Shown: positions 1 through 7,538, numbered from the stretch's first letter. The stretch is DNA of 24,505 nucleotides from Microcaldota archaeon (GCA_028867095.1 JAGWHA010000007.1:1-24505); one strand, 5' to 3'. A program made the numbers and translations. The notes: generated from the letters alone by a model not told the origin.

Positions 1-972
1 GTGGTGGGGCTAGGTGGGCAGGGATGTAACCTTGTCAACAGGATGCACAACGTGGGCCTAAAGAGCGCCGACACGATTGCGATCAACACCGATGCAAACC
101 ACTTGAACATAGTCAATGCAACAAAGAAGCACCTGCTCGGCAAGTCAATCACAAAGGGACTAGGCGCAGGAGGATTCCCAGAGGTCGCAGCAAAGTGCGT
201 TGAGGTAGACAAGGCGGAGATCGAGAGACTCGTCTCCGGATACGACCTTGTATTTGTCTGCGGAGGAATGGGCGGAGGAACCGCAACTGGAAGCGCTCCG
301 GGAGTCGCAAGGATTGCCAAGGAGAACGGCGCAACGGTGATCGCCACAGTCACATACCCATTTGCACTCGAGAGAAGCAGGGCGCTCAAGGCGAACTGGG
401 GAATCGAGCAGCTAAACAAGCACGCTGATACGACAATAGTCATCGAGAACGACAAGCTGCTGCAGTACGCGCCAAACCTTCAGATCGAGAAGGCGTTCGA
501 GGTTGTTGACAACATAACGCTCAATGCGGTAAAGGGAATCGCGGATGCGATCATGATCCCAAGCTTAATCAACCTTGACTTCGCTGACCTAAGGACGGTG
601 GTCGGAGGAACTGGAACGGCCGTGATCAGCATCGGATCGGGTTCCGGTCCGGACAGGGTCGAGAGGGCGATCAAGGACACAAGGGCGCACCCGCTGCTCT
701 CAGTCGAGTTCGACGGGGCAAAGGGAGGGTTTGTCCATGTATCCGGAGGAACAAGCCTCTCAATCAGTGATGCCACAAAGATAGGGGCGGGAGTCACCGA
801 GGGACTTGCGGACAACGCAAACGTCATCTTCGGGGCAAGGCTTGCGCCTGAGCTGGGAGACCAGGTCAAGGTGATGTCCGTAATAACTGGAGTAAAGGCG
901 AAGTTCGCCCAGAACAGGACCTCAGAGGAGAGGTCCCAGATGTCTAGGATGACAGAGCTCGCGGGCTTCTAG
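1..972 (+). CDS. ftsZ: Cell-division GTPase FtsZ (5' end cut off by window)
   Basis: FtsZ is the tubulin-like GTPase that polymerises at midcell to form the division ring. The visible part opens inside the first nucleotide-binding loop (VGLGGQG), so the true start lies upstream and the GTG at base 1 is an internal valine codon. The tubulin signature reads GGGTATGSAP at about residues 92-101, where most FtsZ have GGGTGTG. The T7 catalytic loop is intact (NLDFADL, about 193-199), so GTP hydrolysis at the subunit interface should be possible. The protein ends soon after the C-terminal domain, at MTELAGF, with little linker. The SepF gene 2.4 kb downstream is the expected partner of archaeal FtsZ. 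A T-rich tract after the stop fits an archaeal terminator. Which FtsZ paralogue this is cannot be decided from the fragment. Confidence 0.95.
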   Translation: MVGLGGQGCNLVNRMHNVGLKSADTIAINTDANHLNIVNATKKHLLGKSITKGLGAGGFPEVAAKCVEVDKAEIERLVSGYDLVFVCGGMGGGTATGSAPGVARIAKENGATVIATVTYPFALERSRALKANWGIEQLNKHADTTIVIENDKLLQYAPNLQIEKAFEVVDNITLNAVKGIADAIMIPSLINLDFADLRTVVGGTGTAVISIGSGSGPDRVERAIKDTRAHPLLSVEFDGAKGGFVHVSGGTSLSISDATKIGAGVTEGLADNANVIFGARLAPELGDQVKVMSVITGVKAKFAQNRTSEERSQMSRMTELAGF

Positions 973-980
973 TCTTACTG

Positions 981-1008
981 CTCTTTCTTTTCTTTTTTAC
1001 TTTTATTT
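981..1008 (+). terminator. T-rich terminator after ftsZ
   Basis: A run of about 28 bases, nearly all T with a few C and A, begins 9 nt after the ftsZ stop. Archaeal RNA polymerase terminates at oligo-T tracts without needing a hairpin, and none is seen here. The next promoter follows within 40 nt. Confidence 0.6.
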
Positions 1009-1042
1009 CAATCTCCTTAGAATCGAGTGCGCTATCGGTAAG

Positions 1043-1050
1043 ATATATAA
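1043..1050 (+). promoter_or_regulatory. TATA box for the aIF5A-eS24-eS27 operon
   Basis: ATATATAA lies 43 nt upstream of the aIF5A start. Transcription would begin near 1070, giving a leader of about 23 nt. That leader holds a strong Shine-Dalgarno sequence, GGTGAG at 1084-1089, 3 nt before the ATG. Confidence 0.65.
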
Positions 1051-1092
1051 ACTCTCTATGACAATGTAATTTAATTTTAATACGGTGAGATT

Positions 1093-1500
1093 ATGACAGA
1101 TGAAATTATGCACGTCTCAGTAGGAGACCTAAAGCCAGGAAGATTTCTTCTGATTGACGGCGTTCCATGCAAGGTTGTAGACATCGAGACATCTGCTCCC
1201 GGGAAGCACGGATCCGCAAAGGTTAGGATCACCGCAATCGGGATGTTCGACGGCTCAAAGAAGACTCTGCTCAAGCCAAGCCACTCCGACGTCGAGGCTC
1301 CTGTGATTTCAAAGAGGAAGGCGCAGGTGGTCTCAATATCTGGGGACAACGCGCAGCTCATGGACCTTGAGACGTATGACACTTATGATTTGGTCATTCC
1401 GGAGGATCTCAGGGGATCGGTAAAGGCCGGCTCCGAAATAGAGGTAATCGAGGCGATGGGAAAGAAGGCAATGACAAGGGTAACCGCAGGAGGAAATTAG
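1093..1500 (+). CDS. eif5A: Translation factor aIF5A
   Basis: aIF5A binds the ribosome and helps peptide-bond formation at difficult sequences such as proline runs. The 135-residue length fits the family. The N-terminal SH3-like domain carries the loop SAPGKHGSAK, whose lysine 38 is the residue converted to hypusine (or deoxyhypusine) by deoxyhypusine synthase. The C-terminal OB-fold domain spans roughly residues 72-135. The start is fixed by GGTGAG 3 nt upstream of ATG. The stop codon abuts the ATG of the eS24 gene, and the end of this gene (GGAGG) supplies the ribosome-binding site for that next gene, so the two are probably co-translated. Confidence 0.96.
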   Translation: MTDEIMHVSVGDLKPGRFLLIDGVPCKVVDIETSAPGKHGSAKVRITAIGMFDGSKKTLLKPSHSDVEAPVISKRKAQVVSISGDNAQLMDLETYDTYDLVIPEDLRGSVKAGSEIEVIEAMGKKAMTRVTAGGN

Positions 1501-1866
1501 ATGGACATAAAAATAAACAAGGAGACTGAGAACAAGCTGCTTAACAGAAAGGAGATAGTATTCACTGTTTCAAGCAAGGGCAAGACCCCGGACAAGGAGG
1601 ACCTAAAGGTACAGGTCTGCAAGAAGCTCAACCTGAGCCCAGACCTTACGGTCGTGGTCAAGATAGACTCGCTGTACGGAAGCTCGGAGAACCAGGTGCT
1701 CGTGCACAACTATGCCACAAAGGAGGCGATGGGAATCGAGAAGAAGTACCTCTTTGCAAGAGTCGCAAAGAAGGGCGAGAAGGCTGCAAAGGCAGCTGCT
1801 GCGGCAAAGCCCGCCGAGGAGTCGGCACCGGCTGCGGCCCCAAAAGAGGAGAAGGCGGCGGAGTAA
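1501..1866 (+). CDS. rps24e: 30S ribosomal protein eS24 (S24e)
   Basis: This is a small-subunit ribosomal protein shared by archaea and eukaryotes. The first 90 or so residues match the family, including NRKEIVFTV near the N terminus and VLVHNYATKEAMGIEKKYLF near the end of the domain. The remaining 30 residues form a low-complexity tail rich in Ala, Lys, Glu and Pro, which is longer than I would expect for this protein. The start codon directly follows the aIF5A stop and uses GGAGG inside the aIF5A gene. The eS27 gene follows after 14 nt. Confidence 0.95.
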   Translation: MDIKINKETENKLLNRKEIVFTVSSKGKTPDKEDLKVQVCKKLNLSPDLTVVVKIDSLYGSSENQVLVHNYATKEAMGIEKKYLFARVAKKGEKAAKAAAAAKPAEESAPAAAPKEEKAAE

Positions 1867-1880
1867 TTTTTAGTGATTAA

Positions 1881-2090
1881 ATGGCAGACGCAAAAAAGGA
1901 AGCAGCAAAGGAGGCACCAAAGAAGGAGAAAGCGAAGAAGGCATTCAAGCCATACAAGCCTGGAAGATCCTGCCCTAAGTGCGGCTCAAGGATGGGCGAG
2001 CACGCAAACCGCAACACCTGCGGCAAGTGCGGATACACAGAGCTCAAGAGCGCACCACCAAAGGGAGATAACTCTGGCAAGAAGAACTAG
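1881..2090 (+). CDS. rps27ae: 30S ribosomal protein eS27 (S27ae)
   Basis: This 69-residue zinc-ribbon ribosomal protein has the paired motif CPKCGSRMGEHANRNTCGKC, with four cysteines placed to bind one zinc ion. The N-terminal 20 or so residues are an Ala/Lys/Glu-rich extension, similar in style to the tail of the preceding eS24. The ATG follows a weak GTGAT Shine-Dalgarno. In archaea eS24 and eS27 are commonly adjacent, which supports both calls. A longer reading frame starting 8 nt upstream in another frame overlaps the entire gene, but only its distal part is real (see the CPBP gene). Confidence 0.94.
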   Translation: MADAKKEAAKEAPKKEKAKKAFKPYKPGRSCPKCGSRMGEHANRNTCGKCGYTELKSAPPKGDNSGKKN

Positions 2091-2745
2091 GAAGGAAAGC
2101 AAGAGAGCCGGGCACCTAATTTACACGATATTTCTGCTTTTGATAGTGTCGATCGGCTTCTTGCTCATGTTCTACCAAGACGGAACTTTGGGCCCAGACA
2201 CCGCCAATTTCTACATGACGGCAGCGCTTTCGCTGCTCTTTCCGTTCGCTGCCCTTAGCTACATGATACACAGGGGAATTAGGCCAAGCGGACTGGTTCC
2301 CGCGCTCGGACTCGGCAGGGACAAGCTGACCCTAAACATCGTGGGGATAGGGCTTGTGGTATTCTTTGCTCTCTTTGCGCTTGAGCTGCTAGTCAACCTC
2401 CTCTCCACCATACTGAACATGCCGATAGAGACAAACGTCAGCCTGCTTCTGCAAAACGCCCCCATCTGGTTCCTGATATTCACAGGTGTCATCGCACCGA
2501 TAAACGAGGAGGTCTTCTTCAGGGGATTTCTGGTCCCAAGGATCGGCATAATCTTAAGCGCCATAATCTTCGGCGTGCTGCACGCAAGCTACAACTCCAC
2601 ATTTGGAATAGAGATAATAGCCGCGTTCATCTTCGGCTCGATAGCGGGATACGTGCTGAGGAAGAGCGGCTCGCTCTACCCATCGATAATCGCGCATGTC
2701 CTCATCAACTCCCTTGCGGTCCTCACATTCATTGTCGTGATCTGA
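2074..2745 (+). CDS. CPBP-family intramembrane metalloprotease (start uncertain)
   Basis: This polytopic membrane protein belongs to the CPBP (CAAX protease, Abi) family of intramembrane glutamic-type or metal proteases. The three family motifs are present in order: NEEVFFRGFL (EExxxR), then FGVLHASYN (FxxxH), then HVLINSL (HxxxN). There are about six to seven hydrophobic segments. The start is unclear. The frame stays open back to 1873, but that part overlaps eS27 and reads as basic low-complexity shadow. The first hydrophobic segment begins near 2113 before any ATG, the first being at 2167. I chose CTG 2074, 6 nt after GGGAG, so that the whole segment is kept; TTG 2140, GTG 2146 or TTG 2161 are alternatives that would truncate it. 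Its stop shares one base with the next ATG. The substrate is unknown. Confidence 0.8.
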   Translation: MARRTRKESKRAGHLIYTIFLLLIVSIGFLLMFYQDGTLGPDTANFYMTAALSLLFPFAALSYMIHRGIRPSGLVPALGLGRDKLTLNIVGIGLVVFFALFALELLVNLLSTILNMPIETNVSLLLQNAPIWFLIFTGVIAPINEEVFFRGFLVPRIGIILSAIIFGVLHASYNSTFGIEIIAAFIFGSIAGYVLRKSGSLYPSIIAHVLINSLAVLTFIVVI

Positions 2746-3437
2746 TGGCGCTCAAGGTAGTCATAGTATCCCCCAAGTACCAAAACAACCTGGGCTACAT
2801 AGCAAGGGTCGCAGACAACTTCGGCATCACAAAGCTCCACATAGTCAGGCCAAGGGCAAAGCTTACCGGAAAGGCCTCGATAATGTACTCGAAGCACGCA
2901 TACCGCCTCGTCGAGAACGCCGCAGTGTATAAGACATTCGAGGACGCGGTCAAGGACTGCGAGATCGTGATCGGCACAACGGGAATATGGCGCAAGGGCA
3001 GCTCGGGGTTCAGGAAGGTCTACCTTCCAGGCGAGCTCGTCTTGAAGCTAAAGAGGATCGCGACAAAGAAGACAAACATCGCAATAGTGATCGGCAGGGA
3101 CGACACTGGGCTCTCAAAGGAGGAGATGGAGCGCTGCAACCTTGTGGCATACATCCCGACAAACCCGAGCTATCCGGTCCTAAACATCTCGCATGCGCTT
3201 GCTATAATGCTCTTTGTGCTGACAGACAAGGAGCTGGGCAAGAACTACAAGATCGACCTTGCGCAAAAGCCTGACAGAAAGGAGATGGACACCCTCTTTA
3301 GGGTGTTTGATGAGAGCCTGAGGGGAAAGAGGATTAGGAATAAAAGTACCGTGAGGACAATCTTCAGAAGGCTGATAACCATCGCGCAGCCGACCCAAAG
3401 GGAGGTCCACGCGATGATAACCGCTTTCAAAGATTAA
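2745..3437 (+). CDS. SPOUT-class RNA 2'-O-methyltransferase, TrmJ/SpoU-like
   Basis: This protein of 230 residues resembles the TrmJ branch of SpoU/TrmH methyltransferases, which use S-adenosylmethionine to methylate ribose 2'-OH groups, for TrmJ at tRNA position 32. The visible motifs are the N-terminal SPKYQNNLGYIARVADNFG (Asn-Arg region of motif 1), IVIGRDDTGLSKEE (motif 2) and PSYPVLNISHALAIMLF (motif 3), which together form the knotted cofactor pocket. The basic C-terminal 70 residues probably bind RNA. The ATG overlaps the CPBP stop by one base, so the genes are translationally coupled. The 3' end overlaps the convergent sepF gene by 4 nt. The family call is firm; target position 32 is an inference from similarity. 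Confidence 0.88.
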   Translation: MALKVVIVSPKYQNNLGYIARVADNFGITKLHIVRPRAKLTGKASIMYSKHAYRLVENAAVYKTFEDAVKDCEIVIGTTGIWRKGSSGFRKVYLPGELVLKLKRIATKKTNIAIVIGRDDTGLSKEEMERCNLVAYIPTNPSYPVLNISHALAIMLFVLTDKELGKNYKIDLAQKPDRKEMDTLFRVFDESLRGKRIRNKSTVRTIFRRLITIAQPTQREVHAMITAFKD

Positions 3438-3808
3438 TCCTTGGACGCCTTTCTCTTCTTGATGATCTTTACCTTTGCAGGCGTTATCAAGATCCTTGTC
3501 TCGTCGATCTGGGCGATGTCGCCGTTGATCTTCGCCGCGTACGCCTTGAGCGCCGAAACGATGTTGTTTCTGGTGTTCGGCCTCTTGTTGATCTCCTCGA
3601 TGTTGAGCAAAATTATGTTCTTCTTTGCAAGCTCGTCCTGGATGAGCTTGACGTCGCCCTCTCCTGCTATAGAGACTGGCTTTATGTACATGTCTGCAGG
3701 CTCGTTGAGTATGTCGACGTTCTCCATCTCTGCGCTGCCCATGTATTCCTCTATGCTGAGCTCCTTAGATACTCCAAATGCTTGTCCAAGCTTGTCAAAA
3801 ATTCCCAT
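3434..3808 (-). CDS. sepF: Archaeal SepF, FtsZ membrane anchor
   Basis: SepF tethers FtsZ filaments to the membrane in archaea lacking FtsA. The 124-residue protein opens with MGIFDKLGQAFG, a short amphipathic membrane-binding helix, followed by a linker and the compact SepF domain (about residues 38-115) that dimerises and binds the FtsZ C-terminal peptide. A GTG nine bases upstream (3817) is also in frame, but ATG 3808 has GTGA at a suitable distance and places the helix at the very N terminus, as in known SepF proteins. The gene converges on the methyltransferase gene with a 4-nt overlap, and its own TATA box lies at 3859-3866. FtsZ is 2.4 kb away on the other strand. Confidence 0.92.
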   Translation of the reverse strand: MGIFDKLGQAFGVSKELSIEEYMGSAEMENVDILNEPADMYIKPVSIAGEGDVKLIQDELAKKNIILLNIEEINKRPNTRNNIVSALKAYAAKINGDIAQIDETRILITPAKVKIIKKRKASKD

Positions 3809-3858
3809 TGTGTTCACGGTCGCCGTTATCTACGGTTAATAGGATATAGAAAGTTAAT

Positions 3859-3866
3859 TATTTAAA
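3859..3866 (-). promoter_or_regulatory. TATA box for sepF
   Basis: Read on the minus strand, TTTAAATA lies about 50 nt upstream of the sepF ATG in the 118-nt gap after hel308. Transcription would begin near 3837, leaving a leader of about 30 nt. This suggests sepF is not transcribed only from the hel308 promoter. Confidence 0.5.
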
Positions 3867-3926
3867 CACTTCTCTAGGTTTCTTTAACGTCATATACCCT
3901 TTTTTCCCCGATTTCACACTGCAAAA

Positions 3927-6041
3927 TCAGCCGAATTTGACCTGAAGGAGTATCTTTTTGGCTATCTCCGGGCCGAAAAGTCGCTCAAGGGTCTTATCCG
4001 TGCCAGGCGCGCGCAGATCCGAGACCCTCTTTATCCCGTTTGCGAACATTATCCTTGCCCTCACCCTACCCACCTGCTCCAAACTGACAAGGTCAAGCAG
4101 CTCCTTTCTGATTCCGTACCTGACCCTTACCCTAGTCTCGATCAAATCGATCGGACTTATCCTCATGATCTTTGAGATCTCGGTCGCTGAGTAGAGCAGC
4201 CAGTCAGCATTCGTTATCTTCGTGAACAGGGCGCCAGGCGTGGTCCCGTACTTCTTGACAAGCTCCGGCTCACCCTTCTCGCCCATCCAGTCGTATATCA
4301 TAAGCGCTGTCGTGAAGGGCTTTTCTGGATGGAAATAGAAGTCCTCTATCTCCTCCCCCTCAATGTTGGATGCAAGCAGGCTGCTATAATACACAAACTT
4401 CTCCTCCGCCTCCTCGGTCACCTTGACGTGCGGCCGCATCTCGATTGTGTTGCAGATCATGAAGAGGTTCGCCATCTCATCGCGCTCCTTTCCAAGCATG
4501 TTGACTATCTTCTTTGCTGAGAGCGGGTCGATATAGAGTTCGCTGATCCTTGCCCCGAGCCTTGTCGCATTGTATATGCTCCCCTTCTTCTCGATGAATC
4601 CCCATCCTGCGAGCTCCGCAAGCACCTTGCCTATGTTGGATCGCATCTCCCGCACATTGCCGTACTGGAACCCGTAGAACGTCTCCGCGAAGAAGTTGGT
4701 TATCGATTCCTCGCTTCGAAGGAACTCGGTCGCTATGAATGCGAGCATGTGCGTCCTGAGGACAGGCAGCATGCCAAGGCTTGAGTCTATCGGCTCAAGC
4801 TCAGCGTCGATGTACTTGTTGTATAGGTCCACTATCTCGCTTCTTGCCCGTGCTATCAGGAGAGCCCGGCCCTCGATGTCGTACTTTGGCCTACCCGCCC
4901 TTCCAAAGAGCTGCGCCACCTCATTTGAGCTTATCCTCTCGGGGCCCATATCGCCGTACCTGCTTGTGTCCCTAACCAGCACGGTGTGCGCCGGCATGTT
5001 GACTCCAATCCCAAGCGTGGTGGTCGAGCAGATCACTTTTATCAGATTGCCCTTGAATGCATCCTCCACCTCGTGCCTCTGCTCGTTGACAAGCCCGCTG
5101 TGGTGGAAAGCGACGCCGCTCTCAACGCACCTAGCCAGCTTCTCGCACTGGCTTGTTGGCTTGCTGAGCGCAGAGGCGACCTTCTTGCCAAGTGTTGCGA
5201 GCTTTTCTGTCTCATTTGCCTTCAGGCACTCCTTGACGACCTTTAGCATCTTCTCTGCGCCCGCCTCGGCGTTTCGCTTTGTGGAATAGAAAATTATTAT
5301 CTGCTTGTTCTTGGAAAGAACATCCTCAACGATGCGAATCTCAGGTATCTTGCTCTTCCCCTTCATTTCCTCCTCGTGGTCCAGGTAGTGCGCCTTCCCC
5401 TCAAGGAAGATCCCCTTCTCCAGCTTTATCGGCCTGTAATCGCTCTCGACCAGCCTGGCCCCCAGCCACTTTGCAAGATCGTCGGCGTTTCCGATTGTCG
5501 CGCTCAGCGCAAGGAACTGCGTCTCCCTGCACATCCTCCTAAGTTTTGTAATCAGTATCTCAAGAGTCGGCCCCCTTCCGGACTCGCCTATCATGTGCAC
5601 CTCGTCGAACACTATGCAGCCGACCGAGTCGAGCCAGTCGACTCCATGCCTAAGCAGGCTGTCGAACTTTTCGGTCGAGGCAAGCACTATGTCGTACTTG
5701 GAGAGCCAGGGGTCAAGCGAGTCCAAATCGCCGATTGACATCGCTATCTTGAGGTAGGGATAGGCCTGCTTGAACTCCTCGTATTTCTCGGTCACGAGCG
5801 CGCGCATCGGCGCCACGTATAATGCCTTCTTCCTCTTTCCTATCACCGACCTTATTATCGCCATCTCTGCTATGAACGTCTTTCCGCTGGCAGTGGGGGA
5901 TGAGATAACAAGGTTTGTTCCGTCAAGCAGCCCCGCCTTGACCGCAAGCTCCTGCGGAGGTGTGAGCCCCTTTATCCCCCGCTCGGCTACAGATTCGAGC
6001 AGCTCGTTTGGAACAGTGCCCTTCAGCTTCGCAAGGTCCAT
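3927..6041 (-). CDS. hel308: Ski2-like DNA helicase Hel308
   Basis: Hel308 is a superfamily 2, 3'-to-5' DNA helicase that acts at stalled replication forks. At 704 residues it has the usual length. The motifs run in order: Q motif LTPPQ (26-30), Walker A SPTASGKT (48-55), DEVH box (146-149), SAT (180-182), IIFYSTKRNAE (motif IV), STTTLGIGVNMPA (motif V) and QLFGRAGRPKYD (motif VI). The winged-helix and ratchet domains follow. The last 60 residues, containing VGRVRARIMFANGIKRVSDL, form the helix-hairpin-helix C-terminal domain. The ATG at 6041 lies only about 30 nt from the TATA box, so the mRNA is probably leaderless or nearly so. Related Ski2-like helicases are possible, but the domain order fits Hel308 best. 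Confidence 0.93.
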   Translation of the reverse strand: MDLAKLKGTVPNELLESVAERGIKGLTPPQELAVKAGLLDGTNLVISSPTASGKTFIAEMAIIRSVIGKRKKALYVAPMRALVTEKYEEFKQAYPYLKIAMSIGDLDSLDPWLSKYDIVLASTEKFDSLLRHGVDWLDSVGCIVFDEVHMIGESGRGPTLEILITKLRRMCRETQFLALSATIGNADDLAKWLGARLVESDYRPIKLEKGIFLEGKAHYLDHEEEMKGKSKIPEIRIVEDVLSKNKQIIIFYSTKRNAEAGAEKMLKVVKECLKANETEKLATLGKKVASALSKPTSQCEKLARCVESGVAFHHSGLVNEQRHEVEDAFKGNLIKVICSTTTLGIGVNMPAHTVLVRDTSRYGDMGPERISSNEVAQLFGRAGRPKYDIEGRALLIARARSEIVDLYNKYIDAELEPIDSSLGMLPVLRTHMLAFIATEFLRSEESITNFFAETFYGFQYGNVREMRSNIGKVLAELAGWGFIEKKGSIYNATRLGARISELYIDPLSAKKIVNMLGKERDEMANLFMICNTIEMRPHVKVTEEAEEKFVYYSSLLASNIEGEEIEDFYFHPEKPFTTALMIYDWMGEKGEPELVKKYGTTPGALFTKITNADWLLYSATEISKIMRISPIDLIETRVRVRYGIRKELLDLVSLEQVGRVRARIMFANGIKRVSDLRAPGTDKTLERLFGPEIAKKILLQVKFG

Positions 6042-6065
6042 GCATTGGTATCTACTCGACAGGCA

Positions 6066-6075
6066 TTTTTATATA
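6066..6075 (-). promoter_or_regulatory. TATA box for hel308 (short or no leader)
   Basis: TATATAAAAA on the minus strand is centred about 30 nt from the hel308 ATG. Archaeal transcription starts roughly 25 nt downstream of the TATA centre, so the start would be within a few bases of the ATG. No Shine-Dalgarno is visible, which agrees with leaderless translation. Confidence 0.6.
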
Positions 6076-6163
6076 CTTGGGGCTGGCAGTCAGTTATTAG
6101 ACAGGCGTCCAGATGCTGAAAAAGCATATATATGAGAAAAAACGCGGATTTCCGAGAGCAGAG

Positions 6164-6171
6164 CATAAATA
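6164..6171 (+). promoter_or_regulatory. TATA box upstream of the pilin-like pentapeptide gene
   Basis: CATAAATA lies 40 nt before ATG 6204, and a second candidate, CATATATA, is at 6125-6132. The first would start transcription near 6195 and the second near 6155. The second would retain the GGGAG at 6194-6198 that lies 5 nt from the ATG. Confidence 0.45.
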
Positions 6172-6203
6172 TCAGAAATGGCCGAATATCCTAGGGAGCG
6201 GGG

Positions 6204-7538
6204 ATGGAAAGGGATAAAATATTGGGGTCAGCAATGCGGTTGCAGTCGGCAACAGAGTATATCTCGACCTACATCTGGGGTTTCCTTGTGGCTGCGATTG
6301 CCATAGCCGCGCTCTATCTGTACCTTTCCGTGCCCTCAAGCATAACCCCGAGTTCATGCTCGTTCTCATCCGGGCCGTACTGCCAGGACCTTGTCCTGGG
6401 GTCGAATGCAATGCTTTCCAAGATGGCAATATTCCTTACAAACACCCAGGAATACCCCATAATCAATCCCTCGCTTCAGATCAAGATGGCGGGTTTCGCG
6501 CCTGCCACCGGAACGTGCGTGCCAAACGTAATACTTCCCGGCGGTGCCATAGTCTGCAATGTCACCATAGGCTCTGCCATATCCAAGTCTGCTTCGGTGT
6601 CTGGGCGGACGGTATTCAGCTACACCTCCTGCCCGGGCGGCAATTCCACATACTGCCAGGACAACCCCAGGCAGAGCTTCCCGGGCAGCTTTAGCACCCG
6701 CGCGTCGGGCCTGCTGCTGACTCCAACGGTGACGCTGACGCTGACCGTCCAGAATTCGACGGAGGGGATCGGCTCCGGTCCACTCGATAAGGTCATTGCG
6801 ACTGTCAGGCTGCTCGGCCTCCCTCTCGCGGGTGCTACAGTGAACTTCGCCGCAAACTCGCTGGGCGCGGTCTTGAGCTCTCCCGTTAGCACCACGGACG
6901 CAAATGGTAACGTATATTTTTACATTAGCAGCAGCCAGCTCGGCTTCACAGCGGTTTCTGTGATCTTCGCCAACTCCATTGCAAACAAGACAATATTATT
7001 TGTGACATACGTATACTGCAATGTGCCTGACAAGGGAGGGGCCAACCTGGCAGGCGCATCGCTAAGGTACTGCCAGCTCATGTATTACCAGCTTGCAGGG
7101 GACAACTTCCAGAGCGCAGATCTTACGGGGTCAAACATGTACGGGGCTGACGCCAATGGCTCTAATTTCCAGGGCGCGACGCTCGCCTGGGTCAATTTGC
7201 AGCTCGCGAATCTGTCGCTGGCGAACTTCCATGGCGCAAGCCTCGCGAATTCCAGCATGGAGGGCGCGATTCTGAGCGGCGCCAACCTTCAGGGCGCAAA
7301 TCTCGCGTACGCGAACCTTCAGGGCGCAAACTTGAAGGGCGCCAACCTTCAGAGCTCGAACCTCGTAGGCGCAAGCCTTCAGGGCGCAAACCTGGCCGGC
7401 GCGAACCTGCAGTCGGCAAACGCTTCGAGCGCAGACTTCCAGGACGCGAACCTGACTGGGGCGAACATGCTGGGGGCAAAAACAGCAGGCGCCAACTTTG
7501 CCGGCGCGATAACCAAGGGCTGCAACGGGTGTCCGTGA
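6204..7538 (+). CDS. Secreted prepilin-like protein with Ig-like and pentapeptide-repeat domains
   Basis: I recognise the parts but not a named protein. Residues 11-38, MRL then QSATEYISTYIWG and a hydrophobic run, match archaeal class III (type IV prepilin) signals, with cleavage by prepilin peptidase expected before Gln14. Residues 45-170 form a Cys-rich Ser/Thr/Gly domain (Cys 52, 60, 105, 118, 143, 151). Residues 173-268 look like an Ig-like domain (GATVNFAANSLGAV then TTDANGNVYFYI), as in invasins. Residues 279-435 are about 30 pentapeptide repeats of the A(N/D)LxG type, which fold as a four-sided beta-helix. Ten cysteines in all, including a CNGC end, suggest disulfides. ATG 6204 has GGGAG 5 nt upstream; ATG 6234 would give a shorter leader peptide. 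A surface or pilus-tip role is inferred. Confidence 0.85.
   Translation: MERDKILGSAMRLQSATEYISTYIWGFLVAAIAIAALYLYLSVPSSITPSSCSFSSGPYCQDLVLGSNAMLSKMAIFLTNTQEYPIINPSLQIKMAGFAPATGTCVPNVILPGGAIVCNVTIGSAISKSASVSGRTVFSYTSCPGGNSTYCQDNPRQSFPGSFSTRASGLLLTPTVTLTLTVQNSTEGIGSGPLDKVIATVRLLGLPLAGATVNFAANSLGAVLSSPVSTTDANGNVYFYISSSQLGFTAVSVIFANSIANKTILFVTYVYCNVPDKGGANLAGASLRYCQLMYYQLAGDNFQSADLTGSNMYGADANGSNFQGATLAWVNLQLANLSLANFHGASLANSSMEGAILSGANLQGANLAYANLQGANLKGANLQSSNLVGASLQGANLAGANLQSANASSADFQDANLTGANMLGAKTAGANFAGAITKGCNGCP
7279..7440 (+). repeat. In-frame 15/30-nt tandem repeats encoding pentapeptides
   Basis: Inside the pentapeptide gene the unit AACCTTCAGGGCGCAAA recurs near-exactly at 15- or 30-nt steps, for example from 7283 and 7313. 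DNA-level identity this high suggests recent unit duplication and makes the region prone to expansion, contraction or mis-assembly. Confidence 0.7.

Noticed and set aside
1873..2073. Upstream extension of the CPBP frame through eS27
   Set aside because: It reads as Arg/Gln/Ser low-complexity in another frame of a clear ribosomal protein; similarity to CPBP proteins starts only after eS27 ends.
4696..5289. Plus-strand open frame of 197 codons inside hel308
   Set aside because: It is a shadow of the helicase gene with no ribosome-binding site or motif.
6042..6203. Possible tRNA or small RNA in the hel308-pilin gap
   Set aside because: No cloverleaf, no T-loop GTTCRA sequence and no long stem were found; the gap is explained by two divergent promoters.
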